Shown piece by piece: positions 1-8,076 of a DNA stretch of 64,000 nucleotides. The stretch's first letter is position 1. Every line of letters begins with the position of its first letter. The notes under the pieces were generated by a model. It had not been told where the DNA came from. It was given only the letters and a program-made list of their open reading frames with translations, and made no database searches. The DNA is from Paractinoplanes durhamensis (GTDB lineage Bacteria; Actinomycetota; Actinomycetes; Mycobacteriales; Micromonosporaceae). A program made the position numbers and the translations under genes. The stretch lies in assembly GCF_016862175.1 (NCBI RefSeq), contig NZ_BOML01000066.1:1-64000 (forward strand), read 5' to 3'.

Positions 1-673
1 CGCCCAGGGTCCCGCGCAGGTGGATCATGCCGTTGACCGGCGCGGACAGGGTGAAGCTGCGGCGGGCGTGGGCGCGGGCTTCTTGGCGGGCGAGGGCGGC
101 TTGGTCGGCTTGGTCGGCCAGGTGTGGGGCGACGTAGGCGAGGATCCGTTCGCCGACCCGGCGTAGCTGGAAGGCGGGCAACCGGGCGGCCATCTCGATC
201 AGGGTGTTTTGGGCTTGGTCCACGATCCGGGCGCTCTCACCCGGATCGACCGGTCCGGATCCGGCCTGGTCAAGGCCGGTCTGGTCGAGGTTGGCCAGGT
301 CGCGCGGGATGGCTTCGAGGGTGGTGGCGATCGCGGTGGCTTGACGAGCGTTGAGGTGGCTGTCGAGCAGGGCTTGTTCGATGGCGGGGTGGTGGTGCAG
401 CAGGGTGGCGCGGTCGGCGAGTTCCCGGGCTGGTTGCGGGTCGATGCGGAGCTGGGAACGCAGCCAGGACCGTGTGGTGCGGTGGCCCTGGGTGGTGGGC
501 AGGCCTCGGGTGGTGGCTTCGTGGACGAGGCGGGCCTGCAGGGTGGCGGCGATCTGTTCGAGGCGGTAGGCGGTGTGCAGGCAGTCGGTGAGCTCAGGGT
601 CGGTCAGTGGCCATAGCGGTGCTGCGGCGAGTTTGGCTGTCTCGTCGCTGAGCTGCTGCAGGTCGGCCAACAT
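1..673 (-). CDS. DUF222 (13E12-repeat / HNH endonuclease-type) protein, 3' end beyond the window
   Basis: The minus strand is open from an ATG at 673 to the left edge (about 224 residues visible). It begins MLADLQQLSDETAKLAAAP. The helical, Ala/Leu/His-rich sequence, with TTQGHRTTRSWLR near residue 60 and later HLNARQATAIATTLEAIP, matches the DUF222 domain that usually precedes a C-terminal HNH nuclease. That nuclease part would lie outside the window, so nuclease activity cannot be assessed. An in-frame GTG lies 18 bp upstream (691). Proteins of this family are multi-copy in actinobacterial genomes and their role is not established. Family assignment is by recognition of the domain pattern. 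Confidence 0.75.
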   Translation of the reverse strand, partial: MLADLQQLSDETAKLAAAPLWPLTDPELTDCLHTAYRLEQIAATLQARLVHEATTRGLPTTQGHRTTRSWLRSQLRIDPQPARELADRATLLHHHPAIEQALLDSHLNARQATAIATTLEAIPRDLANLDQTGLDQAGSGPVDPGESARIVDQAQNTLIEMAARLPAFQLRRVGERILAYVAPHLADQADQAALARQEARAHARRSFTLSAPVNGMIHLRGTLG

Positions 674-973
674 GGGACCATTTTGGAACACCTGTACGAC
701 AGTTTTCGGCCTGCCGGAGCCACCCTGTAGATCGACATTCACCATCTGCGAACAGCGGCCAACCGCAGATGCGGAGCCTCGACCGCACGGCCGGAACCGG
801 CCGGCCGGAGCGAGTGCGGCCCTTCAGCGACTTGGCTGGAGAGGTGCGGCGCGTGACTCGATCGGAGTGCGAGCTGGGCGGCCTGGCGCAGGCGGCGGGA
901 CAGCGTGCTCACCGGCAGCGCATGCTGTCCGACGGTCGGCGCTGGGGGCGGCTCCCGCCGTACCGTCGCCGGC
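674..973. other. Intergenic stretch with no recognised gene
   Basis: This 300-bp stretch lies between the DUF222 start and the next plus-strand coding segment. I see open frames on both strands, but they have no recognisable protein pattern and look like GC-rich noise. It presumably carries the promoter of the minus-strand gene. Confidence 0.4.
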
Positions 974-1476
974 ATGTGGGTGATCGATGCGGTTCCCCGT
1001 GCGCTGCGCGGCGACGCTGACGCCCTCGGGGTGCTATTGCCGGAGGCTACGGGCCGGAACTGGATGCCGCCGACCTGGCTACGCTGCCGGAGACCCAGCG
1101 GATCATCACGCACTGCCTCCACACGCGCCACCATGACGGGCGGGTTCGCCGGCGCCACCTGGGATCGATCATCGGTGAGGGCCGTCCGTGGGTGGCGCCG
1201 TTCGTTGTGCAGTTGGTCGGCGAGTATGTCGCGGACCTTCTGCTGGACATTCGGCGTAGTCTCGTGGAGGTCGACATCACGGGGACTCGGATGTACGACG
1301 TGTACGGGAGGTTCGGTGCCGACAATTCGGAGTTCATCGACCTGACCCGGCAGCGCGTCGCCAGCTACTGGGACTGCTACTACCGCGACGTCTGGGCTGA
1401 CCGCTCCTACTACCCGGGGTCGACCGTGATCGAGTCACGGAGGGCGGCCGCTCGTCACTTCGAGGCGGGCGGGTGA
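974..1476 (+). pseudogene. Small hypothetical protein gene, apparently interrupted by a frameshift near 1048
   Basis: From ATG 974 the second frame reads as plausible protein (MWVIDAVPRALRGDADALG, then VLLPEA) and then degenerates into Arg/Trp/Ser-rich noise. From about 1048 the first frame takes over with good protein sequence (YGPELDAADLATLPETQ) that runs without a start codon into the GTG at 1192 and on to the stop at 1474-1476. Its C-terminal half is rich in Tyr, Asp and Trp (for example ASYWDCYYRDVW) and does not look random. Re-reading one base at 1048 would join the halves into a protein of about 167 residues. I do not recognise the family. It may be a pseudogene, a sequencing error or, less likely, programmed frameshifting; the short 1192-1476 frame (94 aa) could otherwise be called alone. 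Confidence 0.5.
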
Positions 1477-1506
1477 CACCAGACGCCGGGGCGGCAGGAC
1501 CGGCGG

Positions 1507-2232
1507 CTACTTCGATGGGGTCGTCACCGCGCTTGCGTGGCTCCACAACTCCTCGAAACGTTCCTGGCGCTTCTTCACCAGCCTCGGGTCGACCACCAGG
1601 GCCACGCTCGCGATCGGTGGGGTCACGCTGTCGTCGAGGACTCGGGCGGTGTGGAACTCGTAGCTGACCTTCTGGTCGAAGATGATGAAGTCTTCCAGGT
1701 CGGTCTGGTGCAGGAAGTAGATGTCGTCGGGGCGGATCACCCTCGTCTCGACGCCGATCGTCCGGTGTGGCTCCAGCAAGGCTGCCAGCCGGGACGGGTC
1801 GGGGACCCGCTCGGTGAGCAGGAACAGGCGGCGGACCCGGACGTTGCGGTCGATCGCCGCCCGCTGGGCGGACAGATACTGCCGGCCCAGGTCGCTCGTC
1901 CAGAACTCGCCCTCGCCGAACGACGCCATCGTGACCGCGTCGATGCTCGCCGACGCCGAACCGGTCAGGCCCAGCAGCCAGTCGGGGTCGTTCTTGGACC
2001 GGAGGCCGTCCAGCGGAGGCTCGGGAATGGCCCGGGACGAGCCGGGGCGGGCCAGCTCCAGGCGCCGCGACGCCTCGGCCGCCTCCAGGATCAGCTCGGC
2101 CACGAGCACGAATGCGCCCACCACCACCGCCACGGCGGCACGCCACAGGATCTGCTGATCACCGATGCCGGTGAACACATATGTCAGGGCGCCGGCCACG
2201 ACGGCAACCAGAAGCTTCAGTCCTATACGCAC
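1507..2232 (-). CDS. Two-TM membrane protein with DWLLGLT-type domain, paralogue of the gene at 9938-10954
   Basis: This is a 241-residue protein starting at a GTG with a G-rich Shine-Dalgarno just upstream. Two hydrophobic segments (about residues 4-22 and 31-48) form a membrane hairpin, followed by a cytosolic domain. That domain contains DWLLGLTGSASASIDAVTM, LGRQYLSAQRAA, VRRLFLLTE, DLEDFIIFDQKVSYEFH and FEELWSHA. The same blocks in the same order occur in the minus-strand gene at 9938-10954, so the two are paralogues. I do not recognise the domain. The gene stands alone, about 3.1 kb before the SCO2525-SCO2522 operon. The shared architecture implies a role linked to that cassette; this is inference. 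Confidence 0.8.
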   Translation of the reverse strand: MRIGLKLLVAVVAGALTYVFTGIGDQQILWRAAVAVVVGAFVLVAELILEAAEASRRLELARPGSSRAIPEPPLDGLRSKNDPDWLLGLTGSASASIDAVTMASFGEGEFWTSDLGRQYLSAQRAAIDRNVRVRRLFLLTERVPDPSRLAALLEPHRTIGVETRVIRPDDIYFLHQTDLEDFIIFDQKVSYEFHTARVLDDSVTPPIASVALVVDPRLVKKRQERFEELWSHASAVTTPSK

Positions 2233-2310
2233 GGTGACCCCCCGGCGACGACAATGCGTACCATCACAGCGCAGTCACGCCGTGTGTGCAATGCCCGTGC
2301 ACGATCACCG

Positions 2311-2339
2311 AAAAGGGGCGGTCCCTGCGGAACCGCCCC
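2311..2339 (-). terminator. Rho-independent terminator of the flavin oxidoreductase operon
   Basis: Read on the minus strand, a stem GGGGCGGTTCC / GGACCGCCCC (one bulged base) with a 4-nt loop is followed directly by TTTT. It lies 80 bp beyond the stop of the FMN reductase gene and just before the next minus-strand gene. Confidence 0.75.
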
Positions 2340-2366
2340 GGCACGCGAAAGTGGCGCAACGGCCCG

Positions 2367-2396
2367 GTGTTTCACGCAGGTCGCTGCGTGAAACAC
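2367..2396. repeat. Perfect 13-bp inverted repeat with 4-nt loop, containing parS-like half-sites
   Basis: GTGTTTCACGCAG and CTGCGTGAAACAC are exact reverse complements around GTCG. The outer parts, TGTTTCAC and GTGAAACA, equal the two halves of the canonical parS site but are separated by 12 bp instead of being adjacent. With the hairpin at 2311-2339 it forms a double hairpin downstream of the FMN reductase gene, so the simplest role is transcript-end structure. Confidence 0.6.
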
Positions 2397-2418
2397 GGGA
2401 CTCGTGCAGCCCGTACTC

Positions 2419-3033
2419 TTATGGGTTTTTCAGAAGGTCTTCGAAGTTGACCGTCAGGGCGAACGGGTCGATTACCGACACCGGGTCTCGCCGGGAGAGC
2501 TCGCGGGCCAGCTCGGCGGCGGCGCGGTCGACGCGGGAGCGCAGCGTGCCGTCGGCCGAGTCGGCGCCCCAGTCGTCGCTGGCTGCGAAAACCGACGTCG
2601 GGATGATCGCGGCGCGCAGGTAGGCGAAGAGCGGGCGCAGGGCGTGTTCGAGGGAGAGGCTGTGCCGGGCGGTGCCGGCCGTCGCGGCGATCACGACCGG
2701 CTTGTCGGCCAGGGCGTCCTTGTCGAGTACGTCGAAGAAGGACTTGAACAGGCCGCTGTAACTCGCGGTGAAGATCGGAGTGACGGCGATGAGGCCGTCC
2801 GCCGCCTCGACAGCGGAGAGCGCTTCCTTCAACGCGGCCGGCGGGAAGCCGGTGAGCAGGTTGTTGGCGATGTCGTGGGCGAGATCGCGCAGCTCGATGA
2901 CGGTTACCGTGAGCTGGATGCCGCTCGCGGCGGCCGCGGTGACGGCCGCCGCTGCGAGCTGATCGGCCAGCAGACGGGTCGACGACGGCTGGCTCAAGCC
3001 GGCGCTGACTACCGCCAGTGAACGCTGGTTCAT
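2419..3033 (-). CDS. NADPH-dependent FMN reductase (CE1759 family)
   Basis: This 204-residue flavodoxin-fold reductase begins MNQRSLAVVSAGLSQPSSTR, the first beta-strand and phosphate-binding loop typical of NADPH-dependent FMN reductases. TPIFTASYSGLFKSFFDVL (about residues 85-103) is the family's substrate/FMN segment. The ATG overlaps the stop of the upstream monooxygenase by 4 bp (ATGA, 3030-3033), so the two are translationally coupled. The likely role is to supply reduced FMN to that partner. The length is normal. The operon ends at the terminator at 2311-2339. Confidence 0.88.
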   Translation of the reverse strand: MNQRSLAVVSAGLSQPSSTRLLADQLAAAAVTAAAASGIQLTVTVIELRDLAHDIANNLLTGFPPAALKEALSAVEAADGLIAVTPIFTASYSGLFKSFFDVLDKDALADKPVVIAATAGTARHSLSLEHALRPLFAYLRAAIIPTSVFAASDDWGADSADGTLRSRVDRAAAELARELSRRDPVSVIDPFALTVNFEDLLKNP

Positions 3034-4112
3034 GCGTTTACCTTCTTCGCCGCGAGCAGGGACTCGTGGGTGGGGGCGTCCGGCACGTGGGCCGGCTTGA
3101 GCGCCGCGAACTCCTTGCGCAGGACCGGCACGACCTCGGCGCCGAGGAGGTCCAGCTGCTCGAGGACCGTCTTGACGGGCAGGCCGGCGTGGTCCATCAG
3201 GAACAGCTGGCGCTGGTAGTCGCCGACGTACTCGCGGAAGCCGAGGGTGCGGTCGATGACCTCCTGCGGGCTACCCACGGTGAGCGGGGTCTCCCGGGTG
3301 AAGTCCTCCATCGACGGACCGTGACCGTAGACGGGGGCGTTGTCGAAGTACGGCCGGAACTCCTTGACCGCGTCCTGGCTGTTCTTGCGCATGAACACCT
3401 GGCCGCCGAGGCCGACGATGGCCTGGTCGGGGTCGCCGTGGCCGTAGTGGGCGAACCGCTCACGGTAGAGCGCGACCATCCGCTGGGTGTGCGAGGCCGG
3501 CCAGAAGATGTGGTTGGCGAAGAAGCCGTCACCGTAGAAGGCGGCCTGCTCAGCGATCTCGGGCGAGCGGATCGAGCCGTGCCAGACGAACGGCGGGACC
3601 TCGTCGAGCGGCCGCGGCGTCGAGGTGAACGACTGCAGCGGCGTGCGGAACTTACCCTGCCAGTCGACGGTGTGCTCGCGCCACAGCTTGTGCAGGAGCG
3701 AGTAGTTTTCGATGGCGAGCGGGATGCCGGCTCGGATATCCTTGCCGAACCACGGGTAGACAGGTCCGGTGTTGCCGCGACCGAGCGTCAGGTCAACGCG
3801 TCCACCCGACAGGTGCTGCAACATCGCGAAGTCCTCGGCGATCTTCACCGGGTCGTTCGTGGTGATCAGCGTGGTGGCGGTGCTCAGCTGGAGCGTCGAC
3901 GTCTGGGCCGCGATGTAGGCGAGCGTCGTGGTCGGCGAGGACGAGAAGAACGGCTCGTTGTGGTGCTCACCGAGCGCGAACACGTCGAGTCCGACATCCT
4001 CGGCATGCTTCGCGATGGTGACGATGTTCTTGATCCGCTCCGCCTCGGTCGGGGTCTGACCGGTGGTCGGGTCGGTGGTGATATCGCTGACGCTGAAGAT
4101 CCCGAACTGCAT
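3030..4112 (-). CDS. LLM-class flavin-dependent monooxygenase (CE1758 family)
   Basis: This 360-residue luciferase-like (TIM-barrel) flavin oxidoreductase begins MQFGIFSVSDITTDPTTG. It carries the LLM landmarks VFALGEHHNEPF (about residue 45), TATTLITTNDPVKIAEDFA and LSGGRVDLTLGRG. I chose the ATG at 4112 because AGGAG lies 8 nt upstream; the frame extends 14 codons further without support. It is coupled to the FMN reductase that would feed it FMNH2. Substrate unknown. Such pairs are common two-component flavin systems in Corynebacteriales and Micromonosporaceae. Confidence 0.9.
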   Translation of the reverse strand: MQFGIFSVSDITTDPTTGQTPTEAERIKNIVTIAKHAEDVGLDVFALGEHHNEPFFSSSPTTTLAYIAAQTSTLQLSTATTLITTNDPVKIAEDFAMLQHLSGGRVDLTLGRGNTGPVYPWFGKDIRAGIPLAIENYSLLHKLWREHTVDWQGKFRTPLQSFTSTPRPLDEVPPFVWHGSIRSPEIAEQAAFYGDGFFANHIFWPASHTQRMVALYRERFAHYGHGDPDQAIVGLGGQVFMRKNSQDAVKEFRPYFDNAPVYGHGPSMEDFTRETPLTVGSPQEVIDRTLGFREYVGDYQRQLFLMDHAGLPVKTVLEQLDLLGAEVVPVLRKEFAALKPAHVPDAPTHESLLAAKKVNA

Positions 4113-4245
4113 GACCCGCTCCTTCGATGGTGCCGTACCGACTGCCCCGCACAACGTGCTTGCCCGGTCAACTATTTCAAATTCAAAGAACCTGCGCTGC
4201 GGTGCGCGTCACACCCGCTTGCCGGAGATCGATAGGGTGCCCCGC

Positions 4246-4347
4246 ATGGGAGCGATCAAGCCGTGGCACCTGCTGTGCTGTCTCGTCGTAGTTCTGGCCC
4301 TGGGCGCGATCACCGCCGCCATCATCGCCGCCCAAAGACGGAAATAA
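4246..4347 (+). CDS. 33-residue single-TM peptide with TatA-like N-terminus
   Basis: ATG 4246 to TAA 4345-4347 encodes MGAIKPWHLLCCLVVVLALG followed by a short hydrophobic stretch and the tail AAQRRK. The start MGxxKPWH followed by one membrane helix resembles the first residues of actinobacterial TatA, but the amphipathic helix and acidic tail that make a working TatA are missing. It is probably a small membrane protein of unknown function, and short proteins of this look are frequent in actinobacteria. Upstream it faces the monooxygenase gene divergently, so the 133-bp gap must hold both promoters. Confidence 0.6.
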   Translation: MGAIKPWHLLCCLVVVLALGAITAAIIAAQRRK

Positions 4348-4464
4348 AGCCTTTATAGGTACGCGGTGGGATATGTCCCGCGCTGCTCAGAGCAAGCCAC
4401 CTGCAACACCGGGCCGTTGCGCCCCTTTCGCGACCGGCGGCGGGTCACGGTCAGAGCAGACCAC

Positions 4465-5010
4465 TCAGGCGAGCCTCATCTGGACGCCCGCGGACAGCAG
4501 GGTCTCGTGCATCTCGATCTCGGTGGGCTTCGTGCCGGCGGGGACGTCGAAGACCAGTTGGCCCTTGACCGCCTCGCCGGGGACCACAGCCTCGTACCAC
4601 GTGACGGGGTTTGCCTGACGCTCGGCGCCGGTGTCGCTCGTGTACTCGGTGCCGCTGCTGTCGAGGACCTTCTGGGCGCTGCCGTCGAAGCGCCTCGGCG
4701 CGGCGCCGCGGTTGGCCACCTGGATGCCGACGATGCAGTAGACGCCCTGGGCCCGGATCGCCGCGGCGCCGCTACCGACCGTGGGGGTTCCACACTTCAC
4801 TCCGGACACCACGAACTCGAAGTCGCCGTCGCGCCCGGCGCCGCCGAGCGCCACCGGTTCGCTGTCATCAGCGCCGCCGCCGAAGAAATACCACGCGCCG
4901 GCGCCGGCGCCGAGCAGCAGCACGGACAGCACGGTAATCACTACGCCGCGGGTTCGGCCGGGCCCGGGATGCACGGAGTGTGATGACGGCATCGTCGTGC
5001 GGTAGGTCAT
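4465..5010 (-). CDS. Membrane-anchored DUF4352-like protein
   Basis: From the ATG at 5010 (MTYRTTMPSSHSVHPGPG) this is 181 residues: a short cytosolic Pro/Arg-rich start, one membrane anchor (GVVITVLSVLLLGAGAGAWY) and an extracytoplasmic beta-sandwich. The latter contains CGTPTVGSGAAAIRAQGVYC with two conserved cysteines, VGIQVANRG, TYEAVVPGEAVKGQLVFDVP-like spacing and PTEIEMHE. This pattern is typical of DUF4352 (Telomeric_repeat_Binding/immunoprotective-like fold) domains of actinobacterial lipoproteins. The frame extends to 5118, but that part reads as noise and no start has a clear Shine-Dalgarno. Function unknown. Confidence 0.7.
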   Translation of the reverse strand: MTYRTTMPSSHSVHPGPGRTRGVVITVLSVLLLGAGAGAWYFFGGGADDSEPVALGGAGRDGDFEFVVSGVKCGTPTVGSGAAAIRAQGVYCIVGIQVANRGAAPRRFDGSAQKVLDSSGTEYTSDTGAERQANPVTWYEAVVPGEAVKGQLVFDVPAGTKPTEIEMHETLLSAGVQMRLA

Positions 5011-5370
5011 GCGAGTACCCAACGACGAATGTTGATCTCGCGCATGGCCCATGTGGACGACCTTGGACCGGATGATCGGATACATCAGATTATTGCGTCG
5101 GCAACGATGACGTAACAACGGCGACGTTGGACAGCCATATAGGCCATGGTCCGGAGGTCACGGGTGATAACAGTCGGATTCTGATCCGGACGACACCCTC
5201 GCGCCGTATTTCCTACCGCAAGTCGATGTCCTAATGTGCATGCGGCAAACCGCGAGCGCCCGAAGAGTGCGCGCGACTAGGCTGGGGGTTACCCTGAGTG
5301 AACCAGCCGACTCTGCGCGCCTCTCGCAACTTCGGCCGCTGAACCAATCCCCGAGAGGCGGAGGATACCT
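5011..5370. promoter_or_regulatory. Divergent intergenic region upstream of the SCO2525-SCO2522 operon
   Basis: This 360-bp stretch has no gene I can support. It must hold the promoter of the methyltransferase-led operon (Shine-Dalgarno GGAGG about 8 nt before GTG 5371) and that of the DUF4352 gene on the other strand. I could not identify a convincing -35/-10 pair. Confidence 0.4.
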
Positions 5371-6162
5371 GTGCCCGAGGCAGCCGAGGACCCACACGTC
5401 GCAGTAGCAGCGGCGGTGGCCGACCATGTCGTCGACCCGGTCGGGAACGAGGATGTCGATTGGGACCTCTTCGACTCACAGGCTTACTTCGCGCACAACT
5501 ACGGCACGCTTCGCTGGGACGACGCCGCGATCATCAAGATCATCGCCGACTTCTTCGGGGCCAGCCTTCCGGACAAGTTCATCGGCCACGCGATCGACGT
5601 CGGGTCGGGCACCAACTTCTACCCGGCGCTCGCCATGTTGCCGTACTCCTTCCGCGTGACGCTCTTCGAGAGGGCGTACTCCAACCGGGAGTGGCTGAGT
5701 CACTCGTTGGAGCAGCCGCAGAGTTCGTGGTCGGATTTCTGGGCGGAGATCGCCAGCGGCCGCCGGCACTACGACCGGATCACCCGCCCGCTCGAACTGC
5801 TCGCCGACCGGGCCGAGGTGACCAAGGGCAACGTCTTCGACCTGCGCCCCAACCGGTACAACTTGGGCACCATGTTCTTCGTGGCCGAGTCGATCACGAC
5901 GCGGGACGACGAGTTCCGCCGCGCCACCCGGTTGTTCGTCGACTCGCTGGTGTCCGGCGCCCCGTTCGCGGCCGCCTTCATGCGCAACTCCTCGGGCTAC
6001 TTCGTCGGCAACAAGCGGTTCCCGGCGTGCTCGGTCAGCGAGGAAGACATCCGCGAGGCTCTTGACCCCGTTGCGCGCAGGCTGGAAATTCAGACCGTGG
6101 CCAGTGACGACCTCCGAGACGGTTACTGCGGGATGATGGTCGCCACCGGCCGGAAGAAGTAA
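5371..6162 (+). CDS. SCO2525-family SAM-dependent methyltransferase
   Basis: This 263-residue protein starts at a GTG with GGAGG about 8 nt upstream. It has a class I methyltransferase fold: motif I AIDVGSGTNFYPALAML (about residues 73-90), then VTLFERAYSNREWL, the acidic strand end and loop that follow, and TKGNVFDLRPN. The overall pattern, with DYGTLRWDD-like and FVAESIT segments, is that of the SCO2525 family, related to NNMT/PNMT/TEMT small-molecule N-methyltransferases. The substrate is unknown. It is the first gene of a four-gene plus-strand operon (67 bp to the next gene), always found with SCO2521-2524 homologues in my recollection of actinobacterial genomes. Confidence 0.85.
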   Translation: MPEAAEDPHVAVAAAVADHVVDPVGNEDVDWDLFDSQAYFAHNYGTLRWDDAAIIKIIADFFGASLPDKFIGHAIDVGSGTNFYPALAMLPYSFRVTLFERAYSNREWLSHSLEQPQSSWSDFWAEIASGRRHYDRITRPLELLADRAEVTKGNVFDLRPNRYNLGTMFFVAESITTRDDEFRRATRLFVDSLVSGAPFAAAFMRNSSGYFVGNKRFPACSVSEEDIREALDPVARRLEIQTVASDDLRDGYCGMMVATGRKK

Positions 6163-6229
6163 CGGTCGGAGTAAGTAGCGCCCGGCTGCAACTCTGAGCT
6201 GACAACGCAGACCCACGGATGGGTAGCCG

Positions 6230-8074
6230 ATGCAGATCAAGCCACGTCAACAGCTCCTCGACATCTGGCGGGCCACGGCCCGGGTCTCGTATCACGACAT
6301 GTGGACCCCGGACGGGCTCGGCGGCAGCAATTCGATCAGCGACGCCGAGCAGCTGCTCTGCATCATGGCGCCAGCCACCGAGATCCCGCTGTTCCGCCTC
6401 GACCAGCCCGACACGGTCACCGACGACGTCCTCGAGGCGCTCAAGCCGCTCGGTGACAACCTGCAGATCCCGCAGCGGCTGCTGCGCGCCCTGAACGAAT
6501 ACCTCAACCGCTATACCGCGGAGGACGGCACGCCGATCTTCTCCGGCGGCAGCTACTTCAGCGCCGAGGTGCCGGCGGAGAAGATCGAGCAGGAGCAGTT
6601 CGACTTCGACGTGGTCGACTCGTTCTCCATCTCGGTGACGCTGACGCTCGCGATCATCGGCTTCACCAAGACCTTCCGCCAGGTGGTCACCCGGCCCGCG
6701 CTGCTCCAGCAGGTCGACGACGTGGAGCGGCTGGCCAACCGGCGGCTGTCCGCGGCGATGGCCGGCCTGCTGCGCAGCTTCGCGGTCAACGTGTTCACCG
6801 TGGAGAGCAGGCTGGGTCAGGAGCTGCTGCGCACGGTGAACCAGGAGCGCCGCCCGGCCCACGTCGTGATCGACGAGCTGCGCTCGGCACTGCGGGAGAT
6901 CAACGCCCGGCTGCGGGACGACGTCACCATCGGTTCCGGTGCCGCCGAGGGCAACGAGCTCGACAATCCCAACCGCCTGTTCGAGTGCGGCTGGTCGTGG
7001 GGCGTGCTGCACGACGCGCCGAAGATCGAGACGACGGCGGACGTGGGCGAGCAGCGCGAGGGCGTGGCGCAGAACGCTCCGTATCTTTACTTCACCACCG
7101 TGGCCCTCGACGCCATCCAGGCGCTCTCCTCCGAGCGCACCCGGCTGCTCGGCCTGCTCGACCCGGAGCAGTCCCGTCTCGCGCAGTCGCTGCAGCTGCG
7201 GTTCGAGCTGACCCGTTCCTACTGGGCCACGATCGCGACGTTCGGCTCCGGCCGCTGGCCCTTGGAGGACCTGCCCTGGCGGGCCACCGACGGCATCGAG
7301 TTCGACTACTTCAGTCTGCTGATCAGCGGCATGGTCATGCAGAACATGATGGCGGTCCGGGCCACCAACGCGAACATGCGCCGGGTCGCCGACGTGCTGG
7401 AGGAGCTGGCGAATCGCAGCCGGATCACCCGCCGCTCGACCGAGCCGGAGACGGCGGTCGGCGTGCACTATCCGGGCCTGCACTTCCCGCTCGAGGGCAG
7501 CGATGCCCGCGGCGGGCCGATCCTGCAGTGGACGGTCGCCGACATCTCGCCCACGCTGTTCAAGCGGACGCTCAACCTGGCCAGCATGACGACCGACGGG
7601 CCGACCCGCAGCCGCCTGCTCGACCTGTCCGACTCGATCTGGCAGCACCTGAACGACCGGGTCATCCGGCACGGTGACGATCACGGCCTGTGGGACTGGG
7701 CGTCCGGCGCCTTCTCGTATCTGCCGAACGGCGTCAGCCAGGTCTCGTGGTATTACACGAAGCGCGTGGTCGACTGTCTGGTCAACGCGGCCGGCGTGAT
7801 CAACGAGCTGCCGCTGCGCAGTGAGCTGCTGCTGCAGATCGCCGCCGACCTGCTCAACGAGGCCGACCACCTCTACGACCGGGAGCTGCTCAACGGCACC
7901 ACCACCCGCGGCGAGACGCTGCGGATCGATCTGGAGCGGATCGGGGCCGAGCTGAAGCGGGCCCGCACGGTCTACCGGGAGCGGCCGGGTGTGGCGGTGG
8001 CGGTGGCCGAGGAGGTGCTGCGCAAGCTGGACCGGCTGTCCGCGGCCCGCAAGGCGAATGTCGAGATGACCTGA
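6230..8074 (+). CDS. SCO2524-family protein (function unknown)
   Basis: This 614-residue, mostly alpha-helical protein starts at ATG 6230 (MQIKPRQQLLDIWRATAR). I see no signal peptide and no catalytic motif. Landmarks are LLCIMAPATEIPLFRLDQPD (about residues 42-61), SISVTLTLAIIGFTK (about 135-149), EFDYFSLLISGMVMQNMMAV (about 360-380) and WDWASGAFSYLPNGVSQVSW near 490. The family is known only by its conserved co-occurrence with the other SCO2521-2525 members. The stop is followed 2 bp later by the start of the P-loop gene, so the two are co-translated. I make no functional call. Confidence 0.82.
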   Translation: MQIKPRQQLLDIWRATARVSYHDMWTPDGLGGSNSISDAEQLLCIMAPATEIPLFRLDQPDTVTDDVLEALKPLGDNLQIPQRLLRALNEYLNRYTAEDGTPIFSGGSYFSAEVPAEKIEQEQFDFDVVDSFSISVTLTLAIIGFTKTFRQVVTRPALLQQVDDVERLANRRLSAAMAGLLRSFAVNVFTVESRLGQELLRTVNQERRPAHVVIDELRSALREINARLRDDVTIGSGAAEGNELDNPNRLFECGWSWGVLHDAPKIETTADVGEQREGVAQNAPYLYFTTVALDAIQALSSERTRLLGLLDPEQSRLAQSLQLRFELTRSYWATIATFGSGRWPLEDLPWRATDGIEFDYFSLLISGMVMQNMMAVRATNANMRRVADVLEELANRSRITRRSTEPETAVGVHYPGLHFPLEGSDARGGPILQWTVADISPTLFKRTLNLASMTTDGPTRSRLLDLSDSIWQHLNDRVIRHGDDHGLWDWASGAFSYLPNGVSQVSWYYTKRVVDCLVNAAGVINELPLRSELLLQIAADLLNEADHLYDRELLNGTTTRGETLRIDLERIGAELKRARTVYRERPGVAVAVAEEVLRKLDRLSAARKANVEMT

Positions 8075-8076
8075 TA

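Noticed and set aside
1192..1476. A separate 94-residue gene starting at GTG 1192
   Set aside because: Convincing protein sequence continues upstream of the GTG in the same frame without a start, so the frame is more likely the tail of a longer, frameshifted gene.
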